The notes: generated by a model from the letters alone, not told the origin. Numbered from the stretch's first letter, positions 1 to 9,942 are shown. The stretch: 32,639 nt of DNA from Ardenticatenales bacterium (GCA_030593075.1 JAUVHW010000011.1:1-32639); one strand, 5' to 3'. Translations and numbers: made by a program.

Positions 1-963
1 CATCTTGTTAGCCTCGCAGGGGGCGCTGACGGAAAGCAGCTCAACTTCGGCCACCTCTTCTGGGCTGACCAGCGACGTATAGTCAAGGCCGTACCACTCG
101 AGCGAGAGTTCGACCAGGGTGCCATCGTTGTGCATGGCGGCGATGATCTCGTTGAGTTCGGCCACCAACTTGTCCGAGGGGCCGCGGCTCTTGTCGAGAG
201 CAAAGACCAGCGGCTCGTAGAAGGCGGGGGTGCCCACGTACTTGAGCGCCACGCCGCTGTCGATCGCCGTCTGGAGGGTGGGCTGGGCGGACATCACGGC
301 ATCCAGGCGAACGCCGTCGCCCAGGTCCAGGTCCGAGATCGCATCGCCGTCGGTCGTATAGGGACTGACGTCAAGGCCTGACGGCGGGTCATACATGACC
401 TCGCCACCCAAGATGGCCAGCGTGCCACCGAGATAGTCCTCGTAGGTGGTAGCTGTGCCGAGCCCCACCTTCTTTCCCGCCAGGTCTTCCACCGACCGGA
501 CGCTGGTGTTGTCCTTGTGGACGGCAAAGGAAGCGGGGACATAGTAGTAGGCATCGGTGAACCAGAGGACCTCGGAGCGGGGCTCAGTGGGGGTCATGGA
601 CCCGATGCTGATGTCCCAGCGAGCGCTCCAGTTGGCGCCGACGATCATGTCCCACTCGGGGGTCATGAATTCGGCTTCGACACCCAGCCGCTCGGCGACT
701 TCCTTGGCGACGTCGACGTCAAAACCGTCCAACTCGCCATCCTCGTTCAAGAAGCTCTGAGGGGCATAGTTGGGATCACTGGAGACTACCAGCACACCCG
801 CCTCCAAGATCTCGTCCAAGAGATCCTTGGCTTCCGGCTCGGGTGCTTTGGTCGCGGCCGGCTTGGGTGTCGCGGTAGGCTCTTTGGCGCCACAAGCGGT
901 CAAGACCATTGCGGCTACCAGCAGAATGCAAAGTAACGCACTAACCTTCTTGTAGACTGACAT
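1..963 (-). CDS. ABC transporter substrate-binding lipoprotein, family 3-like (amino acid type), C-terminus cut by window edge
   Basis: Own translation of minus strand from ATG at 963: MSVYKKVSALLCILLVAAMVLTACGAKEPTATPKPAA... (lipobox LTAC, T/P/A-rich linker) ...LVVSSDPNYAPQSFLNEDGELDGFDVDVAKEVAERLGVEAEF...; SD AGGAGGAG upstream; open to position 1. Confidence 0.88.
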   Translation of the reverse strand, partial: MSVYKKVSALLCILLVAAMVLTACGAKEPTATPKPAATKAPEPEAKDLLDEILEAGVLVVSSDPNYAPQSFLNEDGELDGFDVDVAKEVAERLGVEAEFMTPEWDMIVGANWSARWDISIGSMTPTEPRSEVLWFTDAYYYVPASFAVHKDNTSVRSVEDLAGKKVGLGTATTYEDYLGGTLAILGGEVMYDPPSGLDVSPYTTDGDAISDLDLGDGVRLDAVMSAQPTLQTAIDSGVALKYVGTPAFYEPLVFALDKSRGPSDKLVAELNEIIAAMHNDGTLVELSLEWYGLDYTSLVSPEEVAEVELLSVSAPCEANKM

Positions 964-1061
964 TCTCTCCTCCTAACATGATTGGAACGGTTTCACTGTG
1001 AGTTGCTAATCTACTGAGTGTCTGTCGGGCAGCATCACCTCCTCTTTTCAATAGGACCCGG

Positions 1062-1775
1062 CTAGGCCTCACCGAGGTACAGCTTGCGAACCTCGTCATT
1101 CTGGCGCAGGGCCTCGGCCGTGTCGGCCAGCTGAATCTCACCGGTCTGCAGTACATAGCCCCGGTTGGCTACCGAAAACGCCATGAGTGCGTTTTGCTCC
1201 ACTAACAGCACAGTGGTGCCTCGAGCATTGATCTCACGGATGGTGTCAAAGATTGCCTCCACCAGAATGGGGGCCAACCCCATGGATGGCTCGTCCAGCA
1301 GCAGCAACCGGGGACTGGCCATGAGCGCCCGTCCCATCGACAGCATCTGCTGTTCACCGCCCGACAGGGTGCCGGCTACCTGTTTGGATCGCTCTTCCAG
1401 ACGGGGGAAAAGAGTGAAGACCCGCTCCATGTCGCGGCGGATGCCGTTATTGTCCGATCTAGCGTAGGCTCCCATCTCCAGGTTTTCAGTCACAGTCAAC
1501 CGGCCAAAAACCCGACGACCCTCCGGGGCCTGAGACACGCCGCGCATCACGATCTCGTGAGCCGGCAGCTCGTGGATCGCCTCGCCTTCCAGGTAGATCT
1601 CACCCTGTGCAGGATGCAGGATGCCGCAGATAGTGTTTATGGTTGTGCTCTTGCCAGCTCCGTTGGCGCCGATCAGCGTCACGATCTCGCCCTCATCTAC
1701 GCTGACAGAGATACCTTTCAGGGCGTGAATCGCACCATAGTAGGTATGAATACCGTTGACTTCCAGTAAAGCCAT
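1062..1775 (-). CDS. livF: Branched-chain amino acid ABC transporter ATP-binding protein LivF
   Basis: Walker A GANGAGKST, LSGGEQQMLSMGRALM, Walker B LLLLDEPSMGLAP; follows livG. Confidence 0.95.
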   Translation of the reverse strand: MALLEVNGIHTYYGAIHALKGISVSVDEGEIVTLIGANGAGKSTTINTICGILHPAQGEIYLEGEAIHELPAHEIVMRGVSQAPEGRRVFGRLTVTENLEMGAYARSDNNGIRRDMERVFTLFPRLEERSKQVAGTLSGGEQQMLSMGRALMASPRLLLLDEPSMGLAPILVEAIFDTIREINARGTTVLLVEQNALMAFSVANRGYVLQTGEIQLADTAEALRQNDEVRKLYLGEA

Positions 1776-1776
1776 C

Positions 1777-2547
1777 TTATGCCCTTGCCTCCCTTCCCAG
1801 GTAGGCCTCGATTACCTTGGGATTCCGCTGGATCTGGGCTGGGGTCCCTTCGGCAATCTTCTCTCCATAGTCCAGCACAGTCACGACTTCGGAGATGCCC
1901 ATCACGACGCGCATGTCGTGCTCGATGAGGAGAATGGTAATGCCCAGCTCGTCGCGCAAACCGCGGATGAACGCCATCACATCCTGAGTCTCAGCGGGAT
2001 TCATGCCGGCCGTCGGCTCGTCCAGCAGCAGGAGCTTGGGCTGGCTGGCCAGCGCGCGAGCAATCTCGAGACGGCGCTGGTCGCCATAGGGGAGATTCCT
2101 GGCGAGGACGTCCCCTCTGCCGCTCAGGCCAACGAAGCGCAACATCCGTCGGGCGTCCGTCACAGCCTTCTCTTCCTCCTCGCGTGTCCCCCTGGTCCCC
2201 AGGATGGCACCGATCCAGCTTGATTTGAGCCGTGAGTCTTGGCCAACTAACGCGTTCTCAATCGCAGTCATGTTGGCAAAGAGCCGGATGTTCTGGTAGG
2301 TCCGAGCGATGCCCAGACGTGTAATGCGGTCCGGAGAAAGACCGTTCACCGGACGGCCCTGGAAGAGGATCATACCCTCTTGGTGGCGATAGAAACCGGT
2401 AACGCAGTTGAAAAACGTCGTCTTGCCTGCGCCGTTCGGGCCGATGATACTGTGAATAGACTGCTCCTTGACCTCGACTTCCAGGTCGTGAACGGCCGTC
2501 AGGCCGCCGAAGCGCTTGGTCACGTGATTTCCAGTAAGAATAGCCAT
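1777..2547 (-). CDS. livG: Branched-chain amino acid ABC transporter ATP-binding protein LivG
   Basis: GPNGAGKTTFFNCVTGFY, RTYQNIRLFANMTAIENALVG, LLLLDEPTAGMNPAE; ATG at 2547 preferred over the ORF-track TTG at 2553. Confidence 0.95.
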   Translation of the reverse strand: MAILTGNHVTKRFGGLTAVHDLEVEVKEQSIHSIIGPNGAGKTTFFNCVTGFYRHQEGMILFQGRPVNGLSPDRITRLGIARTYQNIRLFANMTAIENALVGQDSRLKSSWIGAILGTRGTREEEEKAVTDARRMLRFVGLSGRGDVLARNLPYGDQRRLEIARALASQPKLLLLDEPTAGMNPAETQDVMAFIRGLRDELGITILLIEHDMRVVMGISEVVTVLDYGEKIAEGTPAQIQRNPKVIEAYLGREARA

Positions 2548-2558
2548 GGGCAAGACCT

Positions 2559-4274
2559 CTAGCCGGTCTGTCCGGCGGCTAGATGAGCCAGGGCTTCAGG
2601 CTCTTCCATGTGGAGCTCACGCTTGTGAATCGCGGAGGGCCAGAAGCCTTCCGGCCGGACCAGCATCATCACGATCAACAACGCACCGTACATCATGAAC
2701 CGGTATTCGGCAAACTCCCGGAGCAGTTCGGGCAGTCCAACTAGAATGAGAGCTCCGACCATGGCACCGGGAAGGCTGCCGATTCCCCCCACGATGATCA
2801 AGCAGAGGACATTGATCGAGACTAGAAGCTGGAAGCTGTGGGGAAAGATCGAACTGAGCTTGCTGGCAAAGATCGCGCCGCTCAGGCCCGAGAAGCCAGC
2901 ACCGATGGCAAAGGCCAGCAACTTGGTCTTGACCAGGTTGATGCCCATCGCTTCCGCCACATCCTCGTCCTCTCGCATCGCCATCCATTGCCGGCCCAGG
3001 CGCGAGTCACGCAGCCGCCAAGAGACGAAAACAGCGAGCAGGCAGGCGAGGAGGATGACATAGTACAGTGACTCTGGTCTGACGAACTCAAAGCCGAGGA
3101 TGCGGGCTTTCGGAATCAGCAGGATACCCTGGGCACCTCCGATGTACGGAGCCAGGAAGTCTGAGAGAGCCAGGATGCGGATGATCTCGCCGAAGCCAAG
3201 GGTGACAATCGCCAGGTAGTCGCCACGCATTCGCAGCACCGGGATCCCCAGGATGATACCCGCCGCTACAGCGGCAAGCACCGCGAAAGGCAAGGCGGCC
3301 CAAAACGAAAGACCGCCAACGCCCAAGTCGCTGTGGGAGGTGAGCACGCCCATCGCGTAGGCGCCGATGGCGAAAAAGGCCACATAGCCCAGGTCCAGCA
3401 GGCCGGCAAAGCCAACCACGATGTTTAGGCCGAGCCCCATCAGGATGTACAGGCCAATGTTGTCAATCACCTCCGATAGATAGGTCCGAAGGATGAAAGG
3501 CAGAACAAGGAGGAGCAGTACGCCGAGGGCGATCATGCCCCGCCGAAGGCGCTGCTGCTGCTCAGGCCCAAGCGTGCTCAAGCGCTGCTCCACTCGCTCC
3601 TGCTGGCCGCTCCAGGCGACATTCGACCCGGCAGCAACCAGGAACACCAGGCAGGCGCCGGGCACCAAGAGGCCCCTCGCTGCGAACATGAACCGCCTGA
3701 TGATCAGGCCAATCCCCCTGTTGCCCCAGGCCAGGATAATGATCTCGGACAGCAGCCCAATCAAGAAGACCGAGATCAGGCCGACCAGCAGCGGCCGCCC
3801 CAGCCGTGGGGGAAGCAGGTACACACCAGCCCCCACGAGCCCCAGCACGCCGGTCACTGCTGCCAGAATCAGAGAGCCGGCGATCTGACCTTGGCCAAAG
3901 GCCAGCAACTTCAGCAGGCCGGGCGACACGTTGATAAGGAACCGGCGAAGCAAGATCCCCCCCTCGGCGTCGGTCAACCCACCCGCGACCAACAACAGGA
4001 TGAGAGGCAAGCTGGAGATCAGGCCAAGCGCAAGACCACCCAGGAGCACTCTGCCTAGCTCCTCGCCGGCGCTCCGTCGGGCGGCCAAGTATCCGCCGCC
4101 AATGGCCGCTCCAAACAGAAAGACCTGCCCGAGAGAGAACACTCCACCTATGATGTCGCGTTCGCTGAATCTCTCCACCATGCCAATCAGGCTCAGCGAC
4201 AAGGCAACGACGCCTGCAAGGAGCCCCAGCCGGACGGTCGCCCCCCAGTCGAGACGAGTCTGAGTTCCCATCAT
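2559..4274 (-). CDS. livM: Branched-chain amino acid ABC transporter permease LivM with a ~250-aa extra membrane N-terminal region
   Basis: C-terminal half GLGLNIVVGFAGLLDLGYVAFFAIGAYAMGVLTS...RMRGDYLAIVTLGFGEIIRIL is LivM; N-terminal ~250 aa hydrophobic and additional. Confidence 0.92.
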   Translation of the reverse strand: MMGTQTRLDWGATVRLGLLAGVVALSLSLIGMVERFSERDIIGGVFSLGQVFLFGAAIGGGYLAARRSAGEELGRVLLGGLALGLISSLPLILLLVAGGLTDAEGGILLRRFLINVSPGLLKLLAFGQGQIAGSLILAAVTGVLGLVGAGVYLLPPRLGRPLLVGLISVFLIGLLSEIIILAWGNRGIGLIIRRFMFAARGLLVPGACLVFLVAAGSNVAWSGQQERVEQRLSTLGPEQQQRLRRGMIALGVLLLLVLPFILRTYLSEVIDNIGLYILMGLGLNIVVGFAGLLDLGYVAFFAIGAYAMGVLTSHSDLGVGGLSFWAALPFAVLAAVAAGIILGIPVLRMRGDYLAIVTLGFGEIIRILALSDFLAPYIGGAQGILLIPKARILGFEFVRPESLYYVILLACLLAVFVSWRLRDSRLGRQWMAMREDEDVAEAMGINLVKTKLLAFAIGAGFSGLSGAIFASKLSSIFPHSFQLLVSINVLCLIIVGGIGSLPGAMVGALILVGLPELLREFAEYRFMMYGALLIVMMLVRPEGFWPSAIHKRELHMEEPEALAHLAAGQTG

Positions 4275-4279
4275 GCTCC

Positions 4280-5341
4280 TCAGGCTTTCTTCTCCGCAAG
4301 CCGCTCACCCAGGATTCCTTGCGGCCGCACAATCAGCACCAGCACCAGCATAGTGAAGGCGATCACGTCCTTGAGTTGGTAGGCGGCCGGGATCCCCAAG
4401 CCTTCGAGGAAGAGGCTGGGCCCTATCGATTCGAACATCCCCAGGAACAGCCCACCCAGGGCAGCGCCCGGGACGCTGCCGATGCCCCCCAGCACAGCGG
4501 CCGTGAAGGCTTTGATACCCGGGAAGAAGCCCATGAAAAAGTGCACCTGCCGGAACAGGAGCGCGTAGAGAAGCCCGGCCGCCCCCGCCAGCGCCGCGCC
4601 AGTGGCAAACGTGATCACGATCACTCTGTCCACGTCAATCCCCATCAGCGCAGCGACCTGTTTGTCTTCGGCCACTGCCCGCATGGCCTTGCCTGTCTTG
4701 GTGCGCATCACAAAGATGTACAGACCGATGAGCAGAAGAACAGAGGCCACAATCACGACCACCTGCGTCCACAAGATCTCCAGGCCCCCAACGATCAGGG
4801 AGCCCTTTAACATCTCCACGGGGGGGAATGCCGTGATGCCGGAACCGTACAGGCCCCGGAAAAAATACTGCCAGAAAAAGGAAGCGCCAATAGCCGTGAT
4901 CAGGGGTACGAGGCGCGGAGCGTGTCTGAGGGGGCGATAGGCGACTCGCTCGGTCAGGACAGCGATACCCACGGATGTTGCCATGGCCACCAGGGCGACA
5001 ACGAGCAGCGACAGCACCGGATGGCTGTCCCAGAACGCGGTCTCGCTCAGAGGGATGGCGACAAAGACCGTGGCGGTGAAAATGCCCGACATGAAGAACT
5101 CGCCGTGAGCAAAGTTGATCATGAACAGAACGCCGTAGACCAGCGTATACCCGAGAGCGATAAGGGCGTAAAGACTGCCCTGAGCCACGCCAAAGACCAA
5201 GAAGTCCAGCCAATTCTCGGCAGAGTACGGATTGTTGAGAATCGTAGCCACAGTCCCCCACAGGACAGCCCCAAGTATCGCCGCCCGGAGCAGCCATAAC
5301 ACGACGCTGAGGGGGTCCAGGTTCTGCAATCGTTCACGCAT
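4280..5341 (-). CDS. livH: Branched-chain amino acid ABC transporter permease LivH
   Basis: GSLYALIALGYTLVYGVLFMINFAHGEFFMSG...ERVAYRPLRHAPRLVPLITAIGASFF; operon context. Confidence 0.94.
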   Translation of the reverse strand: MRERLQNLDPLSVVLWLLRAAILGAVLWGTVATILNNPYSAENWLDFLVFGVAQGSLYALIALGYTLVYGVLFMINFAHGEFFMSGIFTATVFVAIPLSETAFWDSHPVLSLLVVALVAMATSVGIAVLTERVAYRPLRHAPRLVPLITAIGASFFWQYFFRGLYGSGITAFPPVEMLKGSLIVGGLEILWTQVVVIVASVLLLIGLYIFVMRTKTGKAMRAVAEDKQVAALMGIDVDRVIVITFATGAALAGAAGLLYALLFRQVHFFMGFFPGIKAFTAAVLGGIGSVPGAALGGLFLGMFESIGPSLFLEGLGIPAAYQLKDVIAFTMLVLVLIVRPQGILGERLAEKKA

Positions 5342-5473
5342 GCTCTCTTCCGTCCAGAGGTGTCTTCACGGAACGCCAGGCCGCTTGCGAGAAGCTCACC
5401 ATTCCAGCGCCCTGCCGCAAGCAGCCCCGTGTAGGTAGCGCTCCAGCACGTAGCTCTCTGCTCCGCAAGTGAC

Positions 5474-5517
5474 GGGGACGAGCCTGGGCGGCGCCAAGCG
5501 AGCCCAGGCTCATCCCC
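5474..5517 (-). terminator. Strong intercistronic hairpin between livK-type SBP and livH (no U-tract)
   Basis: GGGGACGAGCCTGGGC / GCCCAGGCTCATCCCC inverted repeat, 16-nt arms with one mismatch, 12-nt loop. Confidence 0.5.
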
Positions 5518-5566
5518 AGAGGTGACGTTAGCCGATAGGGTGTCTACAGACAGACGCTAGAGATCA

Positions 5567-6772
5567 CTAATCGGCCGTCCAGACCGGCACGTACTCGCCT
5601 TCCTGGATCTGGTTGACCGTGATCAGTGGGTCAGCGCAGTCTCCGTACTGGTTGCAGGTCAGTGTTCCCGTGATGCCCTCGTGGTCCTTGGTGGCATAGA
5701 GCGCGTCGCGCAACGCCTGGCGGCCGATGTGCAGCGTCCCATCCTCATCTTGTACGGCGACCTTCTCGATCGCGGCGATCAGCATCATCGTCGCATCGTA
5801 CGCGTGAGCGTGGAAGGCGCTCAACGGATCTTCGCCGTATTTTGTCCTGTGCTTCTGGAGGAATGCCTGGCCAAGGGGATTGTCGAAGGCGAGATCGGGA
5901 CCCGAGATGTACATCCCGTTGGCCTCGTCGCCAGCAGCTGCGATAAAGTCAGGTGAGATCATCCCGTCAGCGCCAGACAGAATCGTGTCCTCCAGCCCGG
6001 AGATCTCCTTGGCCTGCACGGTGATGTGCCCGCCCTCGGCGATAAAGATCGGGTAGTAGATCAGCTCAGGGCCGGTGACCGCGATCTTGGTGAGCACCGG
6101 ACGCATGTCAGTATCACCAGTATTGATGGCCTCCTGAGTGGTGATCTCACCGCCCAGCTCGACGAACTTGTCAGCGAACACCTGCTGCAGCTGGTCAGCG
6201 TAGGGGCTGCCATCGTGGATGGTGGCGGCCTTGCGCACGCCGAGCTCGTTGTACGCAAAGTTGGCCATCGCAGCGCCCTGGATGTTGTCGTTGTGGCAAC
6301 TGCGCAGGTAACCCGGGTTCCAGGTCTTGTCCGGATTGGTCAACGATGGGGCCGTATTGGAGGGGGAGATCAGCACCATGCCAGCGTCGGAAGCGATCTT
6401 TGACGCGGGTTCTCCTGCGCTGGAGCAGTTGGTGCCGACAATCCCAATCAGGCTGGGGTCAGAGGTCAGCTTGGTGACGGCCGTCTGGCCACCCTCGGCG
6501 CTGCACAGCGAGTCCTCCCCCACCAGCTCGATCGCGTGATCGAGGACTTTGCCTTTGTCTTCAGCGGCGATCTCGACACCACGCTGGGAGTCCACACCCA
6601 GTGTCTCGTTCGGCCCGCTGATCACCAGGGCCCAGCCAATGCGGACCGGGTCCTCCGGGGCGATGTCCACGCAGCCGATAGCGTCCTCGCACTCGAACTG
6701 GGGACCCCCACAGGCTGTCAAGAGCATGACAGCCAGGATACTGACTATTATCAAAGCACTGATTTTCTTCAT
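5567..6772 (-). CDS. Branched-chain amino acid ABC transporter substrate-binding lipoprotein (LivK-type)
   Basis: MKKISALIIVSILAVMLLTACGGP lipoprotein signal; VRIGWALVISGPNETLGVDSQRGVEIAAED...; upstream of livH; SD GGAGGAG. Confidence 0.93.
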   Translation of the reverse strand: MKKISALIIVSILAVMLLTACGGPQFECEDAIGCVDIAPEDPVRIGWALVISGPNETLGVDSQRGVEIAAEDKGKVLDHAIELVGEDSLCSAEGGQTAVTKLTSDPSLIGIVGTNCSSAGEPASKIASDAGMVLISPSNTAPSLTNPDKTWNPGYLRSCHNDNIQGAAMANFAYNELGVRKAATIHDGSPYADQLQQVFADKFVELGGEITTQEAINTGDTDMRPVLTKIAVTGPELIYYPIFIAEGGHITVQAKEISGLEDTILSGADGMISPDFIAAAGDEANGMYISGPDLAFDNPLGQAFLQKHRTKYGEDPLSAFHAHAYDATMMLIAAIEKVAVQDEDGTLHIGRQALRDALYATKDHEGITGTLTCNQYGDCADPLITVNQIQEGEYVPVWTAD

Positions 6773-6801
6773 CTCTTGCTCTCCTCCATGGAATAGCGGT
6801 A

Positions 6802-6830
6802 CTATTAAACAGTGTTGCGATTGGAATCAA
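6802..6830 (-). promoter_or_regulatory. Putative sigma70-type promoter of the liv operon
   Basis: Minus strand TTGATT (6830-6825), 17-nt spacer, TAATAG (6807-6802), just upstream of the SBP start. Confidence 0.4.
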
Positions 6831-7179
6831 CCACGAGACAACCTACGTAGCACGTGTTTCTTGCAGGCACCTCCTTATCCGATCAGACTCCGGACCACCA
6901 ACTACCCACTCAAATGGCCGGCGCAAAACCCGCACCCAGGTTCTGCCTGGCCGCGACGAGCCAACCGGCACGATTCTAGCAAAGTCTGCGAATTTGGCAA
7001 ACCGCGCCGGCAGCTGCGGGAGAGGGTCCGCCGCACACTAGCGGCCACAGACTTGGCCGGCAGCAGCCAAGACAGACGCGCCGGCAGCTAGAACATACCT
7101 CACGAGCCGCCCGGTCACCCGCGCAGCGCCGCCCGACAGACCCTCGAATCGCGCGTGTGTGCTGCGCACATGCCGGGCA

Positions 7180-8337
7180 TCAGATCACATTATACTCCAC
7201 CAGGCCCTCGCCGGTCCGGAAGCGCTCTATGGAGAGACCGCTCACATCCAGAGTGCGGGCGGCGCCGTCCAGGATTTCCTCTGCCAGCAGCAGGCCACAG
7301 ACGGGACCGTGCATAAAGCCGTGCCCGCTGAACCCGTTGATGCAATAAAAGCCCTCCAGCTCCGGCACCCGACCGAGAATCGGATGGGCGTCCGGCGTGA
7401 CCTCGTACAACCCGGCCCAGCGGCTGAGGAGGCTAGCTTCTTCCAGGAGCGGCATCCGCTCCATGGCGGCTTCCAGATGCACCAGTTCCCATTCCGAGTC
7501 GACCACCTGGCTGAATCCCGGCGATTCGTCAGGGTTGGACATGCCGGTGAGAATGCCCTCCCCCTCGCGGTGGAAGTAGAGCGATTGGGCAAAGTCAATC
7601 ACAAACGGCAGATCGGGCGGGACCTGAGGGAGCGGCGCGGTGACCACTATCTGCCGCCTCACCGGCAGCACCGGGATCTCCAGGCCGGCCATCTCCCCAA
7701 CCGCGCCCGCCCAAGGCCCGGCCGCGTTGACCACCTGCCGGGTGGAGATCACTCCCTGCGCCGTTTCTACACCCGCTACCTTGCCGCTCGCCGCGCGAAT
7801 CCCGATCACCTCTGCGTCACCGATCAGCCGGGCTCCCAGGCGCCGTGCCCCATTAACGTACCCCTGGGCCACGCTGTTGGGGTCGGCCAGCCCGTCGCCG
7901 GCGTGCCAGGAGGCCCCAAGGATGCCGTCACTGTTGATCAGCGGCACCATGGCGGCCGCATCACGAGCCGGCAGCCACTCAGAATCGACCCCTAGCCGGT
8001 TCTGAAGGGCGATGTTCCGCTGGAACTCGGCCCGGTTCTCGTCGCTGGACGCCAGCATCAGATAGCCGACCCAGCGGAGATCAATCGGCTGGTCCAGCTC
8101 CTCCTGGAACCGCTCCAGCATAGGCAGGCTGAGCTGGGAGAGACGGACGTTGATTTCGGTGCTGAACTGATACCGGATGCCGCCGGCGCAGCGGCCGGTA
8201 GCCCCCTGCCCAAAGAAGGTCTCGCGCTCCAGCAGCACCACGTCCCTACAGCCCCGTAGAGTCAGATGGTAGGCGGTGCTGGCGCCCATCACCCCACCCC
8301 CGATTATGACAACCTCGGCCGTGCTGGGGAGAGCCAT
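7180..8337 (-). CDS. FAD-dependent oxidoreductase, DAO family (sarcosine oxidase beta / glycine oxidase-like)
   Basis: N-terminal VVIIGGGVMGASTAYHLTLRG dinucleotide-binding motif; VVNAAGPWAGAVGEMAG; C-terminal GFYCINGFSGHGFMHGPVCGLLLAEEI. Confidence 0.9.
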   Translation of the reverse strand: MALPSTAEVVIIGGGVMGASTAYHLTLRGCRDVVLLERETFFGQGATGRCAGGIRYQFSTEINVRLSQLSLPMLERFQEELDQPIDLRWVGYLMLASSDENRAEFQRNIALQNRLGVDSEWLPARDAAAMVPLINSDGILGASWHAGDGLADPNSVAQGYVNGARRLGARLIGDAEVIGIRAASGKVAGVETAQGVISTRQVVNAAGPWAGAVGEMAGLEIPVLPVRRQIVVTAPLPQVPPDLPFVIDFAQSLYFHREGEGILTGMSNPDESPGFSQVVDSEWELVHLEAAMERMPLLEEASLLSRWAGLYEVTPDAHPILGRVPELEGFYCINGFSGHGFMHGPVCGLLLAEEILDGAARTLDVSGLSIERFRTGEGLVEYNVI

Positions 8338-8338
8338 T

Positions 8339-8366
8339 GAGGACTCTGGTCAGAGGACTCTGGTCA
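8339..8366. repeat. Two tandem copies of 14-bp GAGGACTCTGGTCA abutting the FAD-oxidoreductase start codon
   Basis: Exact direct repeat read in sequence: gaggactctggtca gaggactctggtca. Confidence 0.9.
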
Positions 8367-8383
8367 GTAGAATACAGGGAGGA

Positions 8384-8405
8384 GAGGGGTAGCTCGCTAC
8401 CCCTC
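8384..8405. repeat. Perfect 10-bp inverted repeat hairpin downstream of the flotillin gene
   Basis: GAGGGGTAGC tc GCTACCCCTC. Confidence 0.7.
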
Positions 8406-8466
8406 CCCGAGTGTAATCACGGTATGGTGCGCGTGCGGCGCGGCTGACGACCAAAGCTGGCAGGGG

Positions 8467-9921
8467 TTACTCCTTGTCCTCGCCGGCCGCCTCTCCGAGG
8501 CCGGGCAGCGCTTTGAGCATCTCGACCAGGTTGACGCCGGTCAGCGCCTCCAGTGTCTCCGGCACCTGAGCCACGATGCTGTTGATGTCGGCCGTCAAGC
8601 GGGAAGCGCCTCCGCCATCACTCCCGCTGTTGATGATGACGAGCCGGTCGGTTTGGGCCAGCGGGCTGGCGATTGCCTCAGCCACCTTGGGAAGCGCCTC
8701 AACGAGCTGCTGGATGATGGCAGCCTGGTTGTACTGCTGCCAGGCGGCCGCCTTTTTCTCCATTGCTGTGGCCTCGGCCGACCCCTGAGCGCGAATGACG
8801 TCAGCCTCAGCTAGACCGCGCGCCTTGTTGGCGTCTGCCTGTCCCATGCCGATCTGCCTGGAGGCTTCCGCCTCACCGGACGCCTCGGTCTCGGTTTGGA
8901 ACTTTTTCGCTTTGGCCAGAGTCTGGATGCGGTATTGCTCCGCCTCGGCCGGCTTGCGAACCGTGGCCAGCAGCTCTTTCTCTTTGCGCAGCGCCTCCTG
9001 CTCCTGGACCTGGATCTGCTTCTGCTTCTCGATGACCTGGATCTGGACAGCCTCGGCCCTGATCTGCTGCTGCGACTTGTTGTCCTGCAGATCGCGCTCC
9101 AGTTCCGCGATCACCTGCTGGCGATTGGTTACCTGGTCATAGGCTGCCTTCTGAACTTCATAATCCCGCTGGGACTCGGCGATCTTGGTCTCCGCCTGGA
9201 ACTTGGCTGTCTCCCCCTTTTGCCGAGCCGCAGCAGATCTGATGGTGGCGTCCCGCGCCGCCTCCGCTTCACCGATGGTAGCGTCTCGCTTGACCTCAGC
9301 GGTGCGCGGCCGGCCCAGGGCGTCCAGGTACCCTTGATCATCCTGGATGTTCTTGATGACAAAGGAATCGATGGCCAGCCCCATGTTGGCCATGTCGGGC
9401 CCAGAGGTCTCCTGCACCTGCTGGGCAAACTTGTCCCGTTCCCGGTAGATCTCCTCCACCGTCAATGTGCCGAGCATGGCTCGCAGGTGACCGGCCAGGG
9501 TCTCATGGGCAACGTGCAGGATCTCGGCCTGGGTCTTGGAGAGAAAGCGCTCGGCGGCCGTCGCGATCGAGACATCGTCCGAGCCTATCTTGATCTGGGC
9601 CACGCCATCCACCGTCACCGGAACACCCTTGACCGTGTATACCTCATCGGTGCCCACCTCAATGGTCATCAGCTCGAGCGAAAGGGTGTCCACTCGCTCG
9701 AGAACGGGCCAGATAAAGGCGGAACCACCGGTGACGACCCGGTACTGGCGCCGGACCTTTTTCCCGGTAGCCGGATCGACCTTTGTCTCTCCCCGGCCGG
9801 AGATGACCAGTACTTGGTTCGGTCCCACCTTTCTCAGCCGGGCCGAGAGCGCGATCACCGCGCCAAAGAACACCAGGGCAACGACAACCAACACAAATGC
9901 CAGAGCTGGAGCGAATTCCAT
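8467..9921 (-). CDS. Flotillin / SPFH-domain protein
   Basis: N-terminal TM then RKVGPNQVLVISGRGE, GVPVTVDGVAQIKIG, long EA/K coiled coil, C-terminal AAIIQQLVEALPKVAEAIASPL; SD GAGGAGG before ATG. Confidence 0.92.
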   Translation of the reverse strand: MEFAPALAFVLVVVALVFFGAVIALSARLRKVGPNQVLVISGRGETKVDPATGKKVRRQYRVVTGGSAFIWPVLERVDTLSLELMTIEVGTDEVYTVKGVPVTVDGVAQIKIGSDDVSIATAAERFLSKTQAEILHVAHETLAGHLRAMLGTLTVEEIYRERDKFAQQVQETSGPDMANMGLAIDSFVIKNIQDDQGYLDALGRPRTAEVKRDATIGEAEAARDATIRSAAARQKGETAKFQAETKIAESQRDYEVQKAAYDQVTNRQQVIAELERDLQDNKSQQQIRAEAVQIQVIEKQKQIQVQEQEALRKEKELLATVRKPAEAEQYRIQTLAKAKKFQTETEASGEAEASRQIGMGQADANKARGLAEADVIRAQGSAEATAMEKKAAAWQQYNQAAIIQQLVEALPKVAEAIASPLAQTDRLVIINSGSDGGGASRLTADINSIVAQVPETLEALTGVNLVEMLKALPGLGEAAGEDKE

Positions 9922-9942
9922 CGTTCAACCTCCTCTCAGTCG

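Noticed and set aside
2617-5337. Many overlapping ORFs in alternative frames across livM/livH (e.g. 2695..3063 +, 3562..4332 -, 4635..5297 -)
   Set aside because: Shadow ORFs of high-GC coding DNA; frames lack family motifs while livM/livH frames match strongly
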